Source: Flavobacteriales bacterium UBA2426
GTDB taxonomy: Bacteria > Bacteroidota > Bacteroidia > Flavobacteriales_F > PHOS-HE28
Direction of reading: 5' to 3'
Length of the DNA stretch: 6,727 nucleotides
Assembly (NCBI GenBank): GCA_002342985.1
Contig: DDRC01000028.1
Coordinates: 1-6,727 of the forward strand
The notes beneath the pieces are model-generated. The model did no database searches, had not been told where the DNA came from, and saw only the letters and a list, made by a program, of their open reading frames with translations. Each line of letters opens with the position of its first letter. Position 1 is the stretch's first letter. This document shows positions 1-6,626 of this stretch, one piece after another. A program made the translations under genes and the position numbers.

Positions 1-1
1 G

Positions 2-41
2 TGATCAGAAGCTCGCCGGAGGCCGGTTGGCCTTCTAGGCC
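2..41 (-). repeat. Decayed copy of the M1 peptidase gene 3' end (left repeat)
   Basis: Bases 2-24 are identical to 4148-4170, and the next 17 bases (25-41) match 4171-4187 at 12 positions, giving 35 of 40 overall. Read on the - strand, it encodes K-A-N-R-P-P-A-S-F-stop, against K-D-N-R-P-P-A-S-F-stop at the real end of the peptidase gene. The codon matching its Trp is TAG here, and no peptidase similarity is visible further upstream (42-209). It is therefore a non-functional fragment in the same orientation as the intact gene. It could be a displaced gene end left by site-specific insertion, or the remnant of a duplicated gene. Confidence 0.8.
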
Positions 42-155
42 TGGAGGAGAACGACTGAAACACTATCCTGCGCAATAGGGCCTTCACTTGATGAATCCGC
101 TTTCGGCAGGTAAAACACACATCGTCATCAGCTACGAGGTCACCCTGCAATTCCA

Positions 156-186
156 TTTGGTTCTTTGAACACAACGGCTAACTTCA
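156..186 (+). promoter_or_regulatory. Candidate Bacteroidetes-type promoter for the tyrosinase-like gene
   Basis: TTTG at 156-159 is followed after 19 bases by TAACTTCA at 179-186, which matches six of eight positions of the pattern TAnnTTTG. The spacing fits known Bacteroidetes vegetative promoters. Transcription would begin near 190-195, shortly before the ATG at 210 and well before the GTG at 319. That supports translation starting at 210. The -7 element is imperfect, so this is a tentative call. Confidence 0.35.
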
Positions 187-209
187 CCTGCCCATGTCCC
201 CTCATCGTC

Positions 210-318
210 ATGAGAACGCCCTCCGCCCTCGCGCTATTGCGCTGTAGGCATCGTCCTTCTTCTGAGCTTCCTGCTGAGCTTAGCCACAACTGATTGCCAT
301 TGTCAGCCACAATTCGGA
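210..318 (+). other. Frameshifted N-terminus and signal peptide of the tyrosinase-like gene
   Basis: The frame of the gene starting at 319 is open back to a TGA at 211-213. It encodes a strong hydrophobic segment (A-V-G-I-V-L-L-L-S-F-L-L-S-L-A, 241-285) typical of a signal peptide, but this stretch has no ATG, GTG or TTG in frame. An ATG at 210 in the next frame encodes M-R-T-P-S-A-L-A-L-L-R, a typical charged start of a signal peptide, and stays open until 291-293. Dropping one base near 232-245 joins the two into a normal signal sequence. The export signal therefore seems split by one extra base, either a real mutation or a sequencing or assembly error. Recoding cannot be excluded, but no obvious slippery run is present. 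Confidence 0.65.
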
Positions 319-2520
319 GTGAGACAAAACATCTGGGCTCTTGGATTGAATACAGCGGAATATCAACAACTCCGCACTGCACTTGAGCATTATATCGACG
401 AAGGCGTGCTACAGGACCATTGCCTTCAAGGAGCCATCCATAACGTAGAAAGCGATTGGAGCTTTTTGCCGTTCCATCGGGTCTATCTGGAAGGCCTTGA
501 AGACTATCTCTACTCACTTGGAGAGCCGTGGCGGAACTGGGTCCCGTTGCCCAAGTGGGCCCAGAACGTATCCCTTCCGCCGCAGCTCCAATTCAACGAT
601 CCGGACTGCGCATCATTCGATTGCTTCGTATTCGGTGGTGCTCCCTCCCAGTGCGACGCTCCGCAGAACTGGAATCCCCAGATCCAACGTCCGGATTACC
701 TGCAGACACCGATTCTGGCGGGCCCCGGCAATGACCTCTGTGATTGGTTCATGGAACCAGTCGTTCCGGACCAAACTGCACCCGACTGCTGCCCCAATGG
801 GCTGAGCCGGAAAATCGAGTATCCGCACCACGATGATGTGCATGACATCGTGGCCAATGGCTGGCCAGGAGGCGTGATGCGCGGCCAGCGATCACCTGCT
901 GCCTTCGGCTTCTGGTTCTTCCACGCATACATCGACGACATCTGGAAGCAATGGGAGATGGAGTGCCCACAATCCCCGATGGCCCCGGTTGACCTGTACA
1001 TGAAGGACACTCACATAACTTACTTACCCACACGCGACCGAGGTGAGGAACCCAATATTGACGAAGGGCCCATGTGGCTCAGTACTGATATCTGGGTGCG
1101 GCGCGATGCGGATGATGGAGTCTTCTTCCAAGAACACCAGAACCCGGACCACTATGACTTGGGCGGAACCAACTATGTCTACGTCCGTGTCAGGAACAGA
1201 GGCTCACAGCCGTCTCCAGCAGATTTGCCACTGAACTTGTACTGGTCCAAGGCAGCCACGGCATTGTCATGGCCATCGCATTGGGATGGATCCATCACCT
1301 CACCCGCGCTCATGGGAGAACAAATCGGCCAGCCGCATCTCCTGCCATCAATCAAACCTGGCGGCTCCCACATTGAAGTCTTCGAGTGGAATGCTCCGGA
1401 CCCGCAGGTCTATGCGGATGCATACAACCTGGAGCCAGGGAGCTTTTTCGCTAATGAGCCCTGGCACTTCTGCCTCCTGGCGCGGGTAGAAGATGGATTG
1501 CCCATGCCCGAAACGGCCGATCTGAACGGCAACGTGAAGCAGAACAACAACATTGTCTGGAAGAATGTCTCGGTTGTGGATATCGCCGGAAACTTGTCTG
1601 GTGGCACCTGGGCCGATGACAAGCTATACGGGGCCTCGGTACTGACCGGTGACGCATGGGGTACTGGCGGAACCTTCGATCTTGCATTCAGGAACCCGGA
1701 CCATTACAGGGGAAACCCGGTGACGGAGGAAGCGGAGGTCAGGGTGACGTTGAGCGCTCCCCTCTGGGACCTCTGGGTGGCTGGTGGGATGCAAATGGAC
1801 AACCTGGCCATCTCCCGCATTGAACGTCATCAGCTGATCGTTACCGGTAGCCCTGCGCGACTCAAGAACATCACCTTCGAGCCGAACCAGCGTGAACTGG
1901 TCCATGTCGGATTCAATTTCCTCTCAAGGAAGCTCAGCGGGCAGCCTCGGTTCGATTTCGATTTAGTCCAAGAGAAAGAAGGGCTCGCTGTAGGTGGAGA
2001 ACGCTACCACATAATAGTGCCGGGCCGTCAAGGATTCTACGCGAATGCTGGAGCTGACAAGCTGATCAGCCCCAACACGAGCGTTGATCTCAACGCAGAT
2101 CCCATCGGAGAATCGGCCATCTACAACTGGTACGACCCCGAGGGCAACTTGATTCAGACCGGCACCGATCTGACCGTATCGCCGGCCATCACCACGAAAT
2201 ACAAGCTCGAGGTAATCGCCGAACTGGACGGCGTGAAGGACTACGACCAAGTGGAAGTGAAGATCAAGGACCACGAGATCACGAATGTGGCCCCGAATCC
2301 GGTTTCCGGCACCACCACCGTGAGCTATCGCCTGACCAATGCCACTTCGGCCTTCCTGGTGCTCTGGCAGGGGGCAGGCAACGGCAGCAACCAGTACATT
2401 CTCAACGTGGCGGGTGATAGCATCCAATTGAACGTGAGCGACCGTGCGCCCGGCACATACAACCTGGTGCTCGTAGTGAACGGGCAACCCGTGGATCTGC
2501 GCACCGTTACGATACTCTAA
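319..2520 (+). CDS. Secreted tyrosinase-like copper-domain protein with T9SS-type C-terminal tail
   Basis: A 733-residue frame, counted from the GTG at 319. Residues about 30-215 resemble the tyrosinase/polyphenol oxidase domain, which binds two coppers and oxidises phenols. A CuA-like stretch contains H34-C, H41-N and F-L-P-F-H53-R followed by L-E. A CuB-like stretch contains H171-x3-H175, then S-P and F-W-F-F-H202 with D206 and W209. The CuA spacing is unusual and the usual His pair before the Ala is F-H, so activity is uncertain. Residues 224-420 and 430-570 look like beta-sandwich modules sharing the word N-P-D-H-Y (275 and 459). About 574-650 is PKD/Ig-like (A-G-A-D-K start). The tail from about 653 contains A-P-N-P (658-661) and resembles a T9SS type A sorting domain. 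The GTG is probably not the real start: the signal peptide lies upstream in 210-318 behind a frameshift. It probably forms an operon with the next gene. The domain call is fairly secure, the substrate unknown. Confidence 0.75.
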   Translation: MRQNIWALGLNTAEYQQLRTALEHYIDEGVLQDHCLQGAIHNVESDWSFLPFHRVYLEGLEDYLYSLGEPWRNWVPLPKWAQNVSLPPQLQFNDPDCASFDCFVFGGAPSQCDAPQNWNPQIQRPDYLQTPILAGPGNDLCDWFMEPVVPDQTAPDCCPNGLSRKIEYPHHDDVHDIVANGWPGGVMRGQRSPAAFGFWFFHAYIDDIWKQWEMECPQSPMAPVDLYMKDTHITYLPTRDRGEEPNIDEGPMWLSTDIWVRRDADDGVFFQEHQNPDHYDLGGTNYVYVRVRNRGSQPSPADLPLNLYWSKAATALSWPSHWDGSITSPALMGEQIGQPHLLPSIKPGGSHIEVFEWNAPDPQVYADAYNLEPGSFFANEPWHFCLLARVEDGLPMPETADLNGNVKQNNNIVWKNVSVVDIAGNLSGGTWADDKLYGASVLTGDAWGTGGTFDLAFRNPDHYRGNPVTEEAEVRVTLSAPLWDLWVAGGMQMDNLAISRIERHQLIVTGSPARLKNITFEPNQRELVHVGFNFLSRKLSGQPRFDFDLVQEKEGLAVGGERYHIIVPGRQGFYANAGADKLISPNTSVDLNADPIGESAIYNWYDPEGNLIQTGTDLTVSPAITTKYKLEVIAELDGVKDYDQVEVKIKDHEITNVAPNPVSGTTTVSYRLTNATSAFLVLWQGAGNGSNQYILNVAGDSIQLNVSDRAPGTYNLVLVVNGQPVDLRTVTIL

Positions 2521-2570
2521 GCAAGCATTTGAGCGCCTCTGCAGGACCTGTTGCACGATTGAGCCAGAAC

Positions 2571-4112
2571 ATGCGCCCTACTGGAATACCAAAGTGGCTT
2601 CACGGCCATGGGGCGCAACGAGCAGCCCGTTCCCTGCCTCCGCTGGAAGCGCATGCATGCATCCGACTATGCGTGCAGGCGTTCCTGTTGGCTGCATTGG
2701 GCCTTGTGCCCTGTTGCTCAGTGGCGCAGAGCACCTTTTACCGAACCTACGGTACAGATACCCTCGGCGAAGGAGGGAACGCAGTGGTGCAGACAGCGGA
2801 TGGAGGGTATCTCATCGCTGGATGGGAGGTGGTGCCTGCGCCGATCCAACTCTGGAAAGGCAATGGCGTGCTCCTGCGCACTAACCCGCAAGGTGAAATC
2901 GAATGGAGGCAAGCCATCGTGGCCCCCGGCACGCACAGCATCGAGTTCCGGGACCTAATCATCAATGCAGAGGGGCAGTACGTCGCCACCGGCGTTTACA
3001 GCCATGAATGGAATGCATCGCCGATGAACCACGATGTTCAACTTGGAATATTCGATTCTGGCGGCGTGAACATTTGGACCGTGCATGCAGGTGGCCCGTT
3101 CAAGGATTGGGGTGAAAAAGTGCTTCAGACTTTGGATGGCGGTTACATTGTCTGCGGCTCTCGTCAGACAATCGCTAGCGGTCTTTTCGGTCATGCAGCA
3201 TTCTTGATGCGTTTCAGCTCGGTTGGAGATAGTCTATGGCTGCGTACACTGGCAGCCCCGAATGGCGTGAACCAATACAGTTATTGCATTGCGCCCGCAA
3301 CGGATGATGGATTCTTCCTGGGTGGAGGCCGCCACCTTTGGGGTGAATCTAGGCCACTGGTCATACGGACTGATGAGTTTGGCGACACACTTTGGACGCG
3401 AAGGCTAGACTCCTTGCTTCAAGGCGAAGTACGTTCGATTATTGCCGCTGCGGACGGTGGAGTCCTCGCTGCTGGTTGGTGCACCGCCACCGGATTCTCA
3501 CGCCCATTCCTGGCCAAGCTCGATTCCGCAGGCGACCTTCTTTGGAGCAACACCTACTCAGGAGTCTATCCAGGTTGGGCCTATTCAATCAGGGAAACTG
3601 CCGCGGGCTACACGCTCGCTGGCCTAACGGGACAGTATCACTACATGATGCACGGCGTCGATTTCGACGGGCAACTGCTCTGGTCCCACACCATCGAGCC
3701 GGAAGGGTACTACGGCTATGGTTATAGCATTGCGCTTACTACCGATGGAGGTTATGCGATGACAGGAGTAGAAGTCACCGCCGCCTCTGAGGACATCGTG
3801 CTCATCAAAACCAACTCCGTCGGACAGCTCAACACAGCGGTTCAGGAACAAGGGAACTCGGTAAGCCTTGGCATTACAGCATTCCCGAATCCGGCCGAGC
3901 GGCAGCTCACGGTCACCTACGAAATGAAGCGCGCTGAGCCTGTGACCATCCGAATCATGGACCTTCACGGGAGAGAGCTCCGCTCCTCTGGCCCACATGC
4001 CGCTGGCAAGGGCTCAGCAACGATCGATCTGGATGGTTTGGCGCAGGGACCGTTCTTGATCGGGGCCTATTCACCGACGGAAAGCTGGGTTATTCGGGTG
4101 ATCACGCGCTAG
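2571..4112 (+). CDS. Secreted seven-repeat beta-propeller-like protein with T9SS type A sorting domain
   Basis: 513 residues from the ATG at 2571; the frame also allows a TTG at 2529. A hydrophobic stretch at residues 35-47 followed by C-C-S-V-A-Q suggests a signal peptide cut near A52. Its 34-residue leading region is unusually long, so a GTG at 2673, or an ATG at 2669 in another frame with a one-base shift, remains possible. Residues about 70-421 hold seven degenerate repeats. Each has a D-G-G-Y-like turn then hydrophobics and G, followed about 20-30 residues later by D-x-x-G-x-x-L-W or similar (starts near 70, 127, 183, 239, 288, 338 and 385). This suggests a seven-bladed propeller. Residues 436-513 contain F-P-N-P (438-441), G-R-E-L and a final strand, as in T9SS type A tails that direct surface attachment or release. 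It lies 50 bases after the tyrosinase-like gene on the same strand, so co-transcription is likely. No catalytic motif is seen; binding or scaffolding is only a guess. Confidence 0.8.
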   Translation: MRPTGIPKWLHGHGAQRAARSLPPLEAHACIRLCVQAFLLAALGLVPCCSVAQSTFYRTYGTDTLGEGGNAVVQTADGGYLIAGWEVVPAPIQLWKGNGVLLRTNPQGEIEWRQAIVAPGTHSIEFRDLIINAEGQYVATGVYSHEWNASPMNHDVQLGIFDSGGVNIWTVHAGGPFKDWGEKVLQTLDGGYIVCGSRQTIASGLFGHAAFLMRFSSVGDSLWLRTLAAPNGVNQYSYCIAPATDDGFFLGGGRHLWGESRPLVIRTDEFGDTLWTRRLDSLLQGEVRSIIAAADGGVLAAGWCTATGFSRPFLAKLDSAGDLLWSNTYSGVYPGWAYSIRETAAGYTLAGLTGQYHYMMHGVDFDGQLLWSHTIEPEGYYGYGYSIALTTDGGYAMTGVEVTAASEDIVLIKTNSVGQLNTAVQEQGNSVSLGITAFPNPAERQLTVTYEMKRAEPVTIRIMDLHGRELRSSGPHAAGKGSATIDLDGLAQGPFLIGAYSPTESWVIRVITR

Positions 4113-4147
4113 CGGACCTTACGATTCGAATCCTGCCTTACCTCCAT

Positions 4148-4187
4148 TGATCAGAAGCTCGCCGGAGGCCTATTGTCCTTCCACGCC
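4148..4187 (-). repeat. M1 peptidase gene 3' end (right repeat, intact copy)
   Basis: This is the partner of the repeat at 2-41: 4148-4170 is identical to 2-24, and 4171-4187 is partly similar. It covers the last codons and stop of the intact M1 peptidase gene on the - strand. The two copies are direct repeats about 4.15 kb apart and enclose the two T9SS genes. Confidence 0.8.
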
Positions 4188-6049
4188 AGCATATCGTCCA
4201 GCGACCTCACCGCCACGCTGTGGTAATTGGCGCGGGCATTCGCATAGATGGCCTGCGCCATCACCCGGCCCTTCTCGGTCTTGATGAGCGCCGTGTAGAG
4301 GGGCATCAGGAACTTGCGGCGGCCCACATCGGTGAGGAAGGAGTCGAGCTTGGCGAAGGCGGGATCATAATCGTTGCGGATGCACTGCTCCAGCCACGCG
4401 GCCAGCACCTCCGCATTGCCGGTTCCCGTGAAGCCGAAGGCCTTGTCGAGTTCGGCCATGCGAGCTTCCTCCAGGCCCTCGGGCAGGTGCCGCACGAAAT
4501 GCATCCACTGGAAGGTGACCCACCCCTGCGTGGCCAGCGCGGCTGCCGGCGTACCCGCCGCCCAACGCGCGAGTTCGGCATCCACCTTCACGAAGGCATC
4601 GCTCGCCGGCTCGATGGCCGTCTTCGGCAGGCCCGGTCCATCGATCCATTCGCCCAGGTCGAGGCGCACCCCCTCGGGCTCCAGCAGCTGCTCCTGCAGA
4701 TAGGCCGTGAAGGCATCGGTGGTCATGGTCTTGAACGCATGCGCGTCGAAGTAGCCGCGCAGGAAGGCATCGAAGCGCTCGCGTCCCACACGCTCCTCGA
4801 TCAGCTTCAGCAGGGCGAAGCCCTTCTCATAGGCTACATCGTTCATGCCATCATCCGGGTCGCGCCCCTCCAAGTGGAGCCGCAGGTGCGTATCCCCGGC
4901 GCGGCCCTTGGCCTCCAGGGAGGCAAGCGTCCCGCGGAGGTCCTGCCGCCCCAGGAGCTGGAGCATACGGGCGTACTCATCGCCATAGACCGCCTCGCAG
5001 ATCCGGTTCTCGAAGTAGACCGTGAAGCCCTCGTTCAGCCAGAAGTCGTTCCAGGTGGCGTTGGTCACCAGGTTGCCGCTCCAGCTATGCGCCATCTCGT
5101 GCGCGATGAGCGCGGTCAACGACCGGTCGCCCGCGATGATGGTCGGCGTGGCGAAGGTGAGGCGCGGGTTCTCCATCCCTCCGAAGGGGAAGCTGGGAGG
5201 CAGCACGATCACATCGTAGCGGCCCCAACGATACGGGCCATAGAGCCCTTCGGCCACCTCGAGCATCCGCTCCATATCGGCGAACTCCCAGGCCGCCTTC
5301 TTCACGGTGCCGGGCTCGGCATAGACGCCGGTGCGCTCACCGATGCGCTCGAAGGCCAGGTCGCCCACGGCCAGTGCGATCAGGTAGGCCGGAATGGGCT
5401 GTTCCATGCGGAACGAATAGGTCCCGTCGCCGCTCAGCGCCTGCGGGTTCTCCGCGCTCATCAGCGCCATGAGCCCCTGGGGCACCTTCACGCGGGCCGT
5501 GTAGGTGAAGCGGATCCCCGGGCTGTCCTGGATGGGGATCCAGGTGCGTGTGAGGATGGCCTGGCCCTGGGTGAAGAGGAATGGATGCTGCTTGCCCGAG
5601 GTCTGCTGCGGCTGCAGCCACTGCAGCGCCCGCGCGCCGGGGCCTGTCCGGTAGCGGATGCTCACCTGCCTGGTGCCCGGCTCCAGCGCCACCTCCAGCG
5701 GCCGGCCCAAGAAGGTGCTGTCACCGAGCGTGTAGGCGGCCGCCTTGCCGTCGTCGAGGAGGACCTCCTCGATCGTGAGCCCTTCCGTGTCGAACACGAT
5801 GCGGGAGGCATCCTTCACCGCGATGTCGTACCGGGCGGTCCCGCTCACCCGTTGGACTTCCATGTCCACTGCGATATCCAGGTCGAGGTGCGTGATGCGC
5901 GCCTCCTGCGGACGAGCGTAGCTGTGGGGGTCCATGGGCTGTGAAGGTTCGGTCGCGTGCGCGGCATCATCCGGCTTCCGGTCCTCACCGGAGCAAGCGG
6001 CGAGCAGGGCGGCCAAGGCAAAGGCCGCCGAAAGGTGTGTCTTCTGCAT
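4151..6049 (-). CDS. M1 family aminopeptidase, leukotriene A4 hydrolase/aminopeptidase B type, lipoprotein
   Basis: A 632-residue zinc metallopeptidase that should remove N-terminal residues from peptides in the periplasm or at a membrane surface. The ATG at 6049 is chosen because it starts a lipoprotein signal: a hydrophobic stretch to L16-A17-A18-C19, then S-G-E-D. The frame is open to 6292, but that extension looks like non-coding sequence. Zinc motif H317-E-M-A-H321 and E340 (in N-E-G-F) have the exact M1 spacing. The exopeptidase motif is G290-G-M-E-N294 and the transition-state Tyr is Y407 (in A-Y-E-K-G). F-T-Q-G-Q-A (159-164) matches the LTA4H motif, and V-G-R577-R-K579-F matches the C-terminal carboxylate-binding R/K pair. 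Residues about 485-615 fit the LTA4H C-terminal helical domain. Length is close to the usual 610 or so. LTA4H Tyr378 aligns with M402, so aminopeptidase activity is more likely than epoxide hydrolysis. It is more GC-rich than, and convergent with, the preceding gene pair, separated by 38 bases. Confidence 0.95.
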   Translation of the reverse strand: MQKTHLSAAFALAALLAACSGEDRKPDDAAHATEPSQPMDPHSYARPQEARITHLDLDIAVDMEVQRVSGTARYDIAVKDASRIVFDTEGLTIEEVLLDDGKAAAYTLGDSTFLGRPLEVALEPGTRQVSIRYRTGPGARALQWLQPQQTSGKQHPFLFTQGQAILTRTWIPIQDSPGIRFTYTARVKVPQGLMALMSAENPQALSGDGTYSFRMEQPIPAYLIALAVGDLAFERIGERTGVYAEPGTVKKAAWEFADMERMLEVAEGLYGPYRWGRYDVIVLPPSFPFGGMENPRLTFATPTIIAGDRSLTALIAHEMAHSWSGNLVTNATWNDFWLNEGFTVYFENRICEAVYGDEYARMLQLLGRQDLRGTLASLEAKGRAGDTHLRLHLEGRDPDDGMNDVAYEKGFALLKLIEERVGRERFDAFLRGYFDAHAFKTMTTDAFTAYLQEQLLEPEGVRLDLGEWIDGPGLPKTAIEPASDAFVKVDAELARWAAGTPAAALATQGWVTFQWMHFVRHLPEGLEEARMAELDKAFGFTGTGNAEVLAAWLEQCIRNDYDPAFAKLDSFLTDVGRRKFLMPLYTALIKTEKGRVMAQAIYANARANYHSVAVRSLDDMLAWKDNRPPASF

Positions 6050-6064
6050 TTCCGTGGAGGGCGC

Positions 6065-6072
6065 CAAATGTA
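6065..6072 (-). promoter_or_regulatory. Candidate -7 element of the M1 peptidase promoter
   Basis: On the - strand these bases read TACATTTG, an exact match to the Bacteroidetes -7 pattern TAnnTTTG, ending 15 bases before the ATG at 6049. It would give a very short leader. No convincing TTTG element is seen at the expected upstream distance, so only the -7 half is supported. Confidence 0.35.
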
Positions 6073-6465
6073 GAGGCCACGGCAGCCGCTGGCGGGGGCC
6101 ATTTGACCAACCGTTGAATGCGCCCGATGAGCGCCCGGCAATGGCCCACGCCCTTGGGTTCCGATGCGATCCGCACCGCGATGGGCTCCGGGAAGACCCG
6201 ATCACTGCAAGGCCTGAAGCCTTGGTCCGTGCGGCCCACCCATCGGCTTGCACGGCGCGCTGGCGCATGAATCGGCACCCCTCCATGGGCAAGTCCTGCC
6301 GGGGAAGCCGCCGCTTTACTACATTCGCAGCCCCTGAATGGGGACCAACCTGCTCAAAAGCGCGCCCCGAGCGCCTTGGCGAGCCGGATGGCCAACGGGC
6401 CTAACGCAGCCCGGCAGCCGACGCCTACCACGGGCGGTGGCCGCGATATGCGGGACAAGGCACTT
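6073..6465. other. Intergenic region without a recognisable gene
   Basis: About 390 bases between the peptidase start and tRNA-Pro. The open frames crossing it are overhangs of the peptidase frame or antisense to the tRNA. Two small hairpins are visible: CAAGGC at 6208-6213 pairing with GCCTTG at 6219-6224, and CCGC at 6441-6444 pairing with GCGG at 6450-6453. TACATTCG at 6320-6327 matches seven of eight positions of the TAnnTTTG pattern on the + strand, but lies about 140 bases before the tRNA. No function can be assigned. Confidence 0.6.
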
Positions 6466-6539
6466 CGGGGTGTAGCGCAGCCCGGTAGCGCACTTGCATG
6501 GGGTGCAAGTGGTCGCTGGTTCGAATCCAGTCACCCCGA
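6466..6539 (+). tRNA. tRNA-Pro (anticodon GGG)
   Basis: A full cloverleaf folds by hand. The 7-bp acceptor pairs CGGGGTG (6466-6472) with CACCCCG (6532-6538). The D stem is GCGC/GCGC (6475-6478, 6488-6491), and the anticodon stem is CTTGC/GCAAG (6493-6497, 6505-6509). The 7-base anticodon loop has GGG at 6500-6502 followed by G37. A 5-base variable loop precedes the T stem GCTGG/CCAGT with loop TTCGAAT (6520-6526). Anticodon GGG, discriminator A (6539) and G37 fit proline; it reads CCC and CCU. The 3' CCA is not encoded (CCG follows the discriminator), so it must be added after transcription. The 3' end is repeated at 6704-6727. Confidence 0.97.
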
Positions 6540-6547
6540 CCGGTGAA
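6524..6547 (+). repeat. Direct repeat covering the tRNA-Pro 3' end (copy 1)
   Basis: These 24 bases run from the end of the T loop through the acceptor 3' strand and 8 bases past the discriminator. They are identical to 6704-6727. A repeat of a tRNA 3' end is the usual mark of an attachment site used by tyrosine recombinases, but it can also come from local tandem duplication. Confidence 0.85.
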
Positions 6548-6583
6548 CGAAGCCCGCAACGCCAGTTGCGGGTTTCTTCGTTC
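6545..6583 (+). terminator. Terminator-like hairpin downstream of tRNA-Pro
   Basis: GAACGAAG (6545-6552) pairs with CTTCGTTC (6576-6583), and CCCGCAAC (6553-6560) pairs with GTTGCGGG (6565-6572), around a GCCA loop (6561-6564) and a TTT bulge (6573-6575). The inner 8-bp GC-rich stem followed by TTTCTT looks like an intrinsic terminator placed just after the tRNA, where one is expected. The T tract is short and interrupted. The outer stem may instead pair with a later repeat (6618-6625). Confidence 0.6.
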
Positions 6584-6625
6584 CGTGCCACGGCGTGCTT
6601 GCACAAGCGGTGGCACGGAACGAAG
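6576..6625. repeat. Perfect 16-bp inverted repeat (second hairpin)
   Basis: Bases 6576-6591 are the exact reverse complement of 6610-6625. An inner GCTT/AAGC stem (6597-6600, 6605-6608) can also form. Bases 6576-6583 are shared with the terminator-like hairpin, so the two full structures are mutually exclusive. It could act as a bidirectional terminator or be a palindromic repeat element. Confidence 0.75.
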
Positions 6626-6626
6626 G

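Noticed and set aside
140..517. 125-residue open frame on the - strand
   Set aside because: It is antisense to the signal-peptide region and start of the tyrosinase-like gene and has no recognisable motif.
1963..2556. 197-residue open frame on the - strand
   Set aside because: It is antisense to the PKD-like and sorting domains of the tyrosinase-like gene.
4113..4150. Terminator between the convergent genes
   Set aside because: Only the short palindrome at 4123-4132 is present, with no GC-rich stem followed by a T run on either strand.
4220..5944. 574-residue open frame on the + strand
   Set aside because: It lies entirely antisense to the M1 peptidase gene, whose motifs are unambiguous. 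Its composition (many H, R, G, L, E) is what GC-rich antisense frames give.
6050..6292. 81-residue N-terminal extension of the M1 peptidase
   Set aside because: The lipoprotein signal begins exactly at the ATG at 6049, and a -7 promoter match lies inside the extension.
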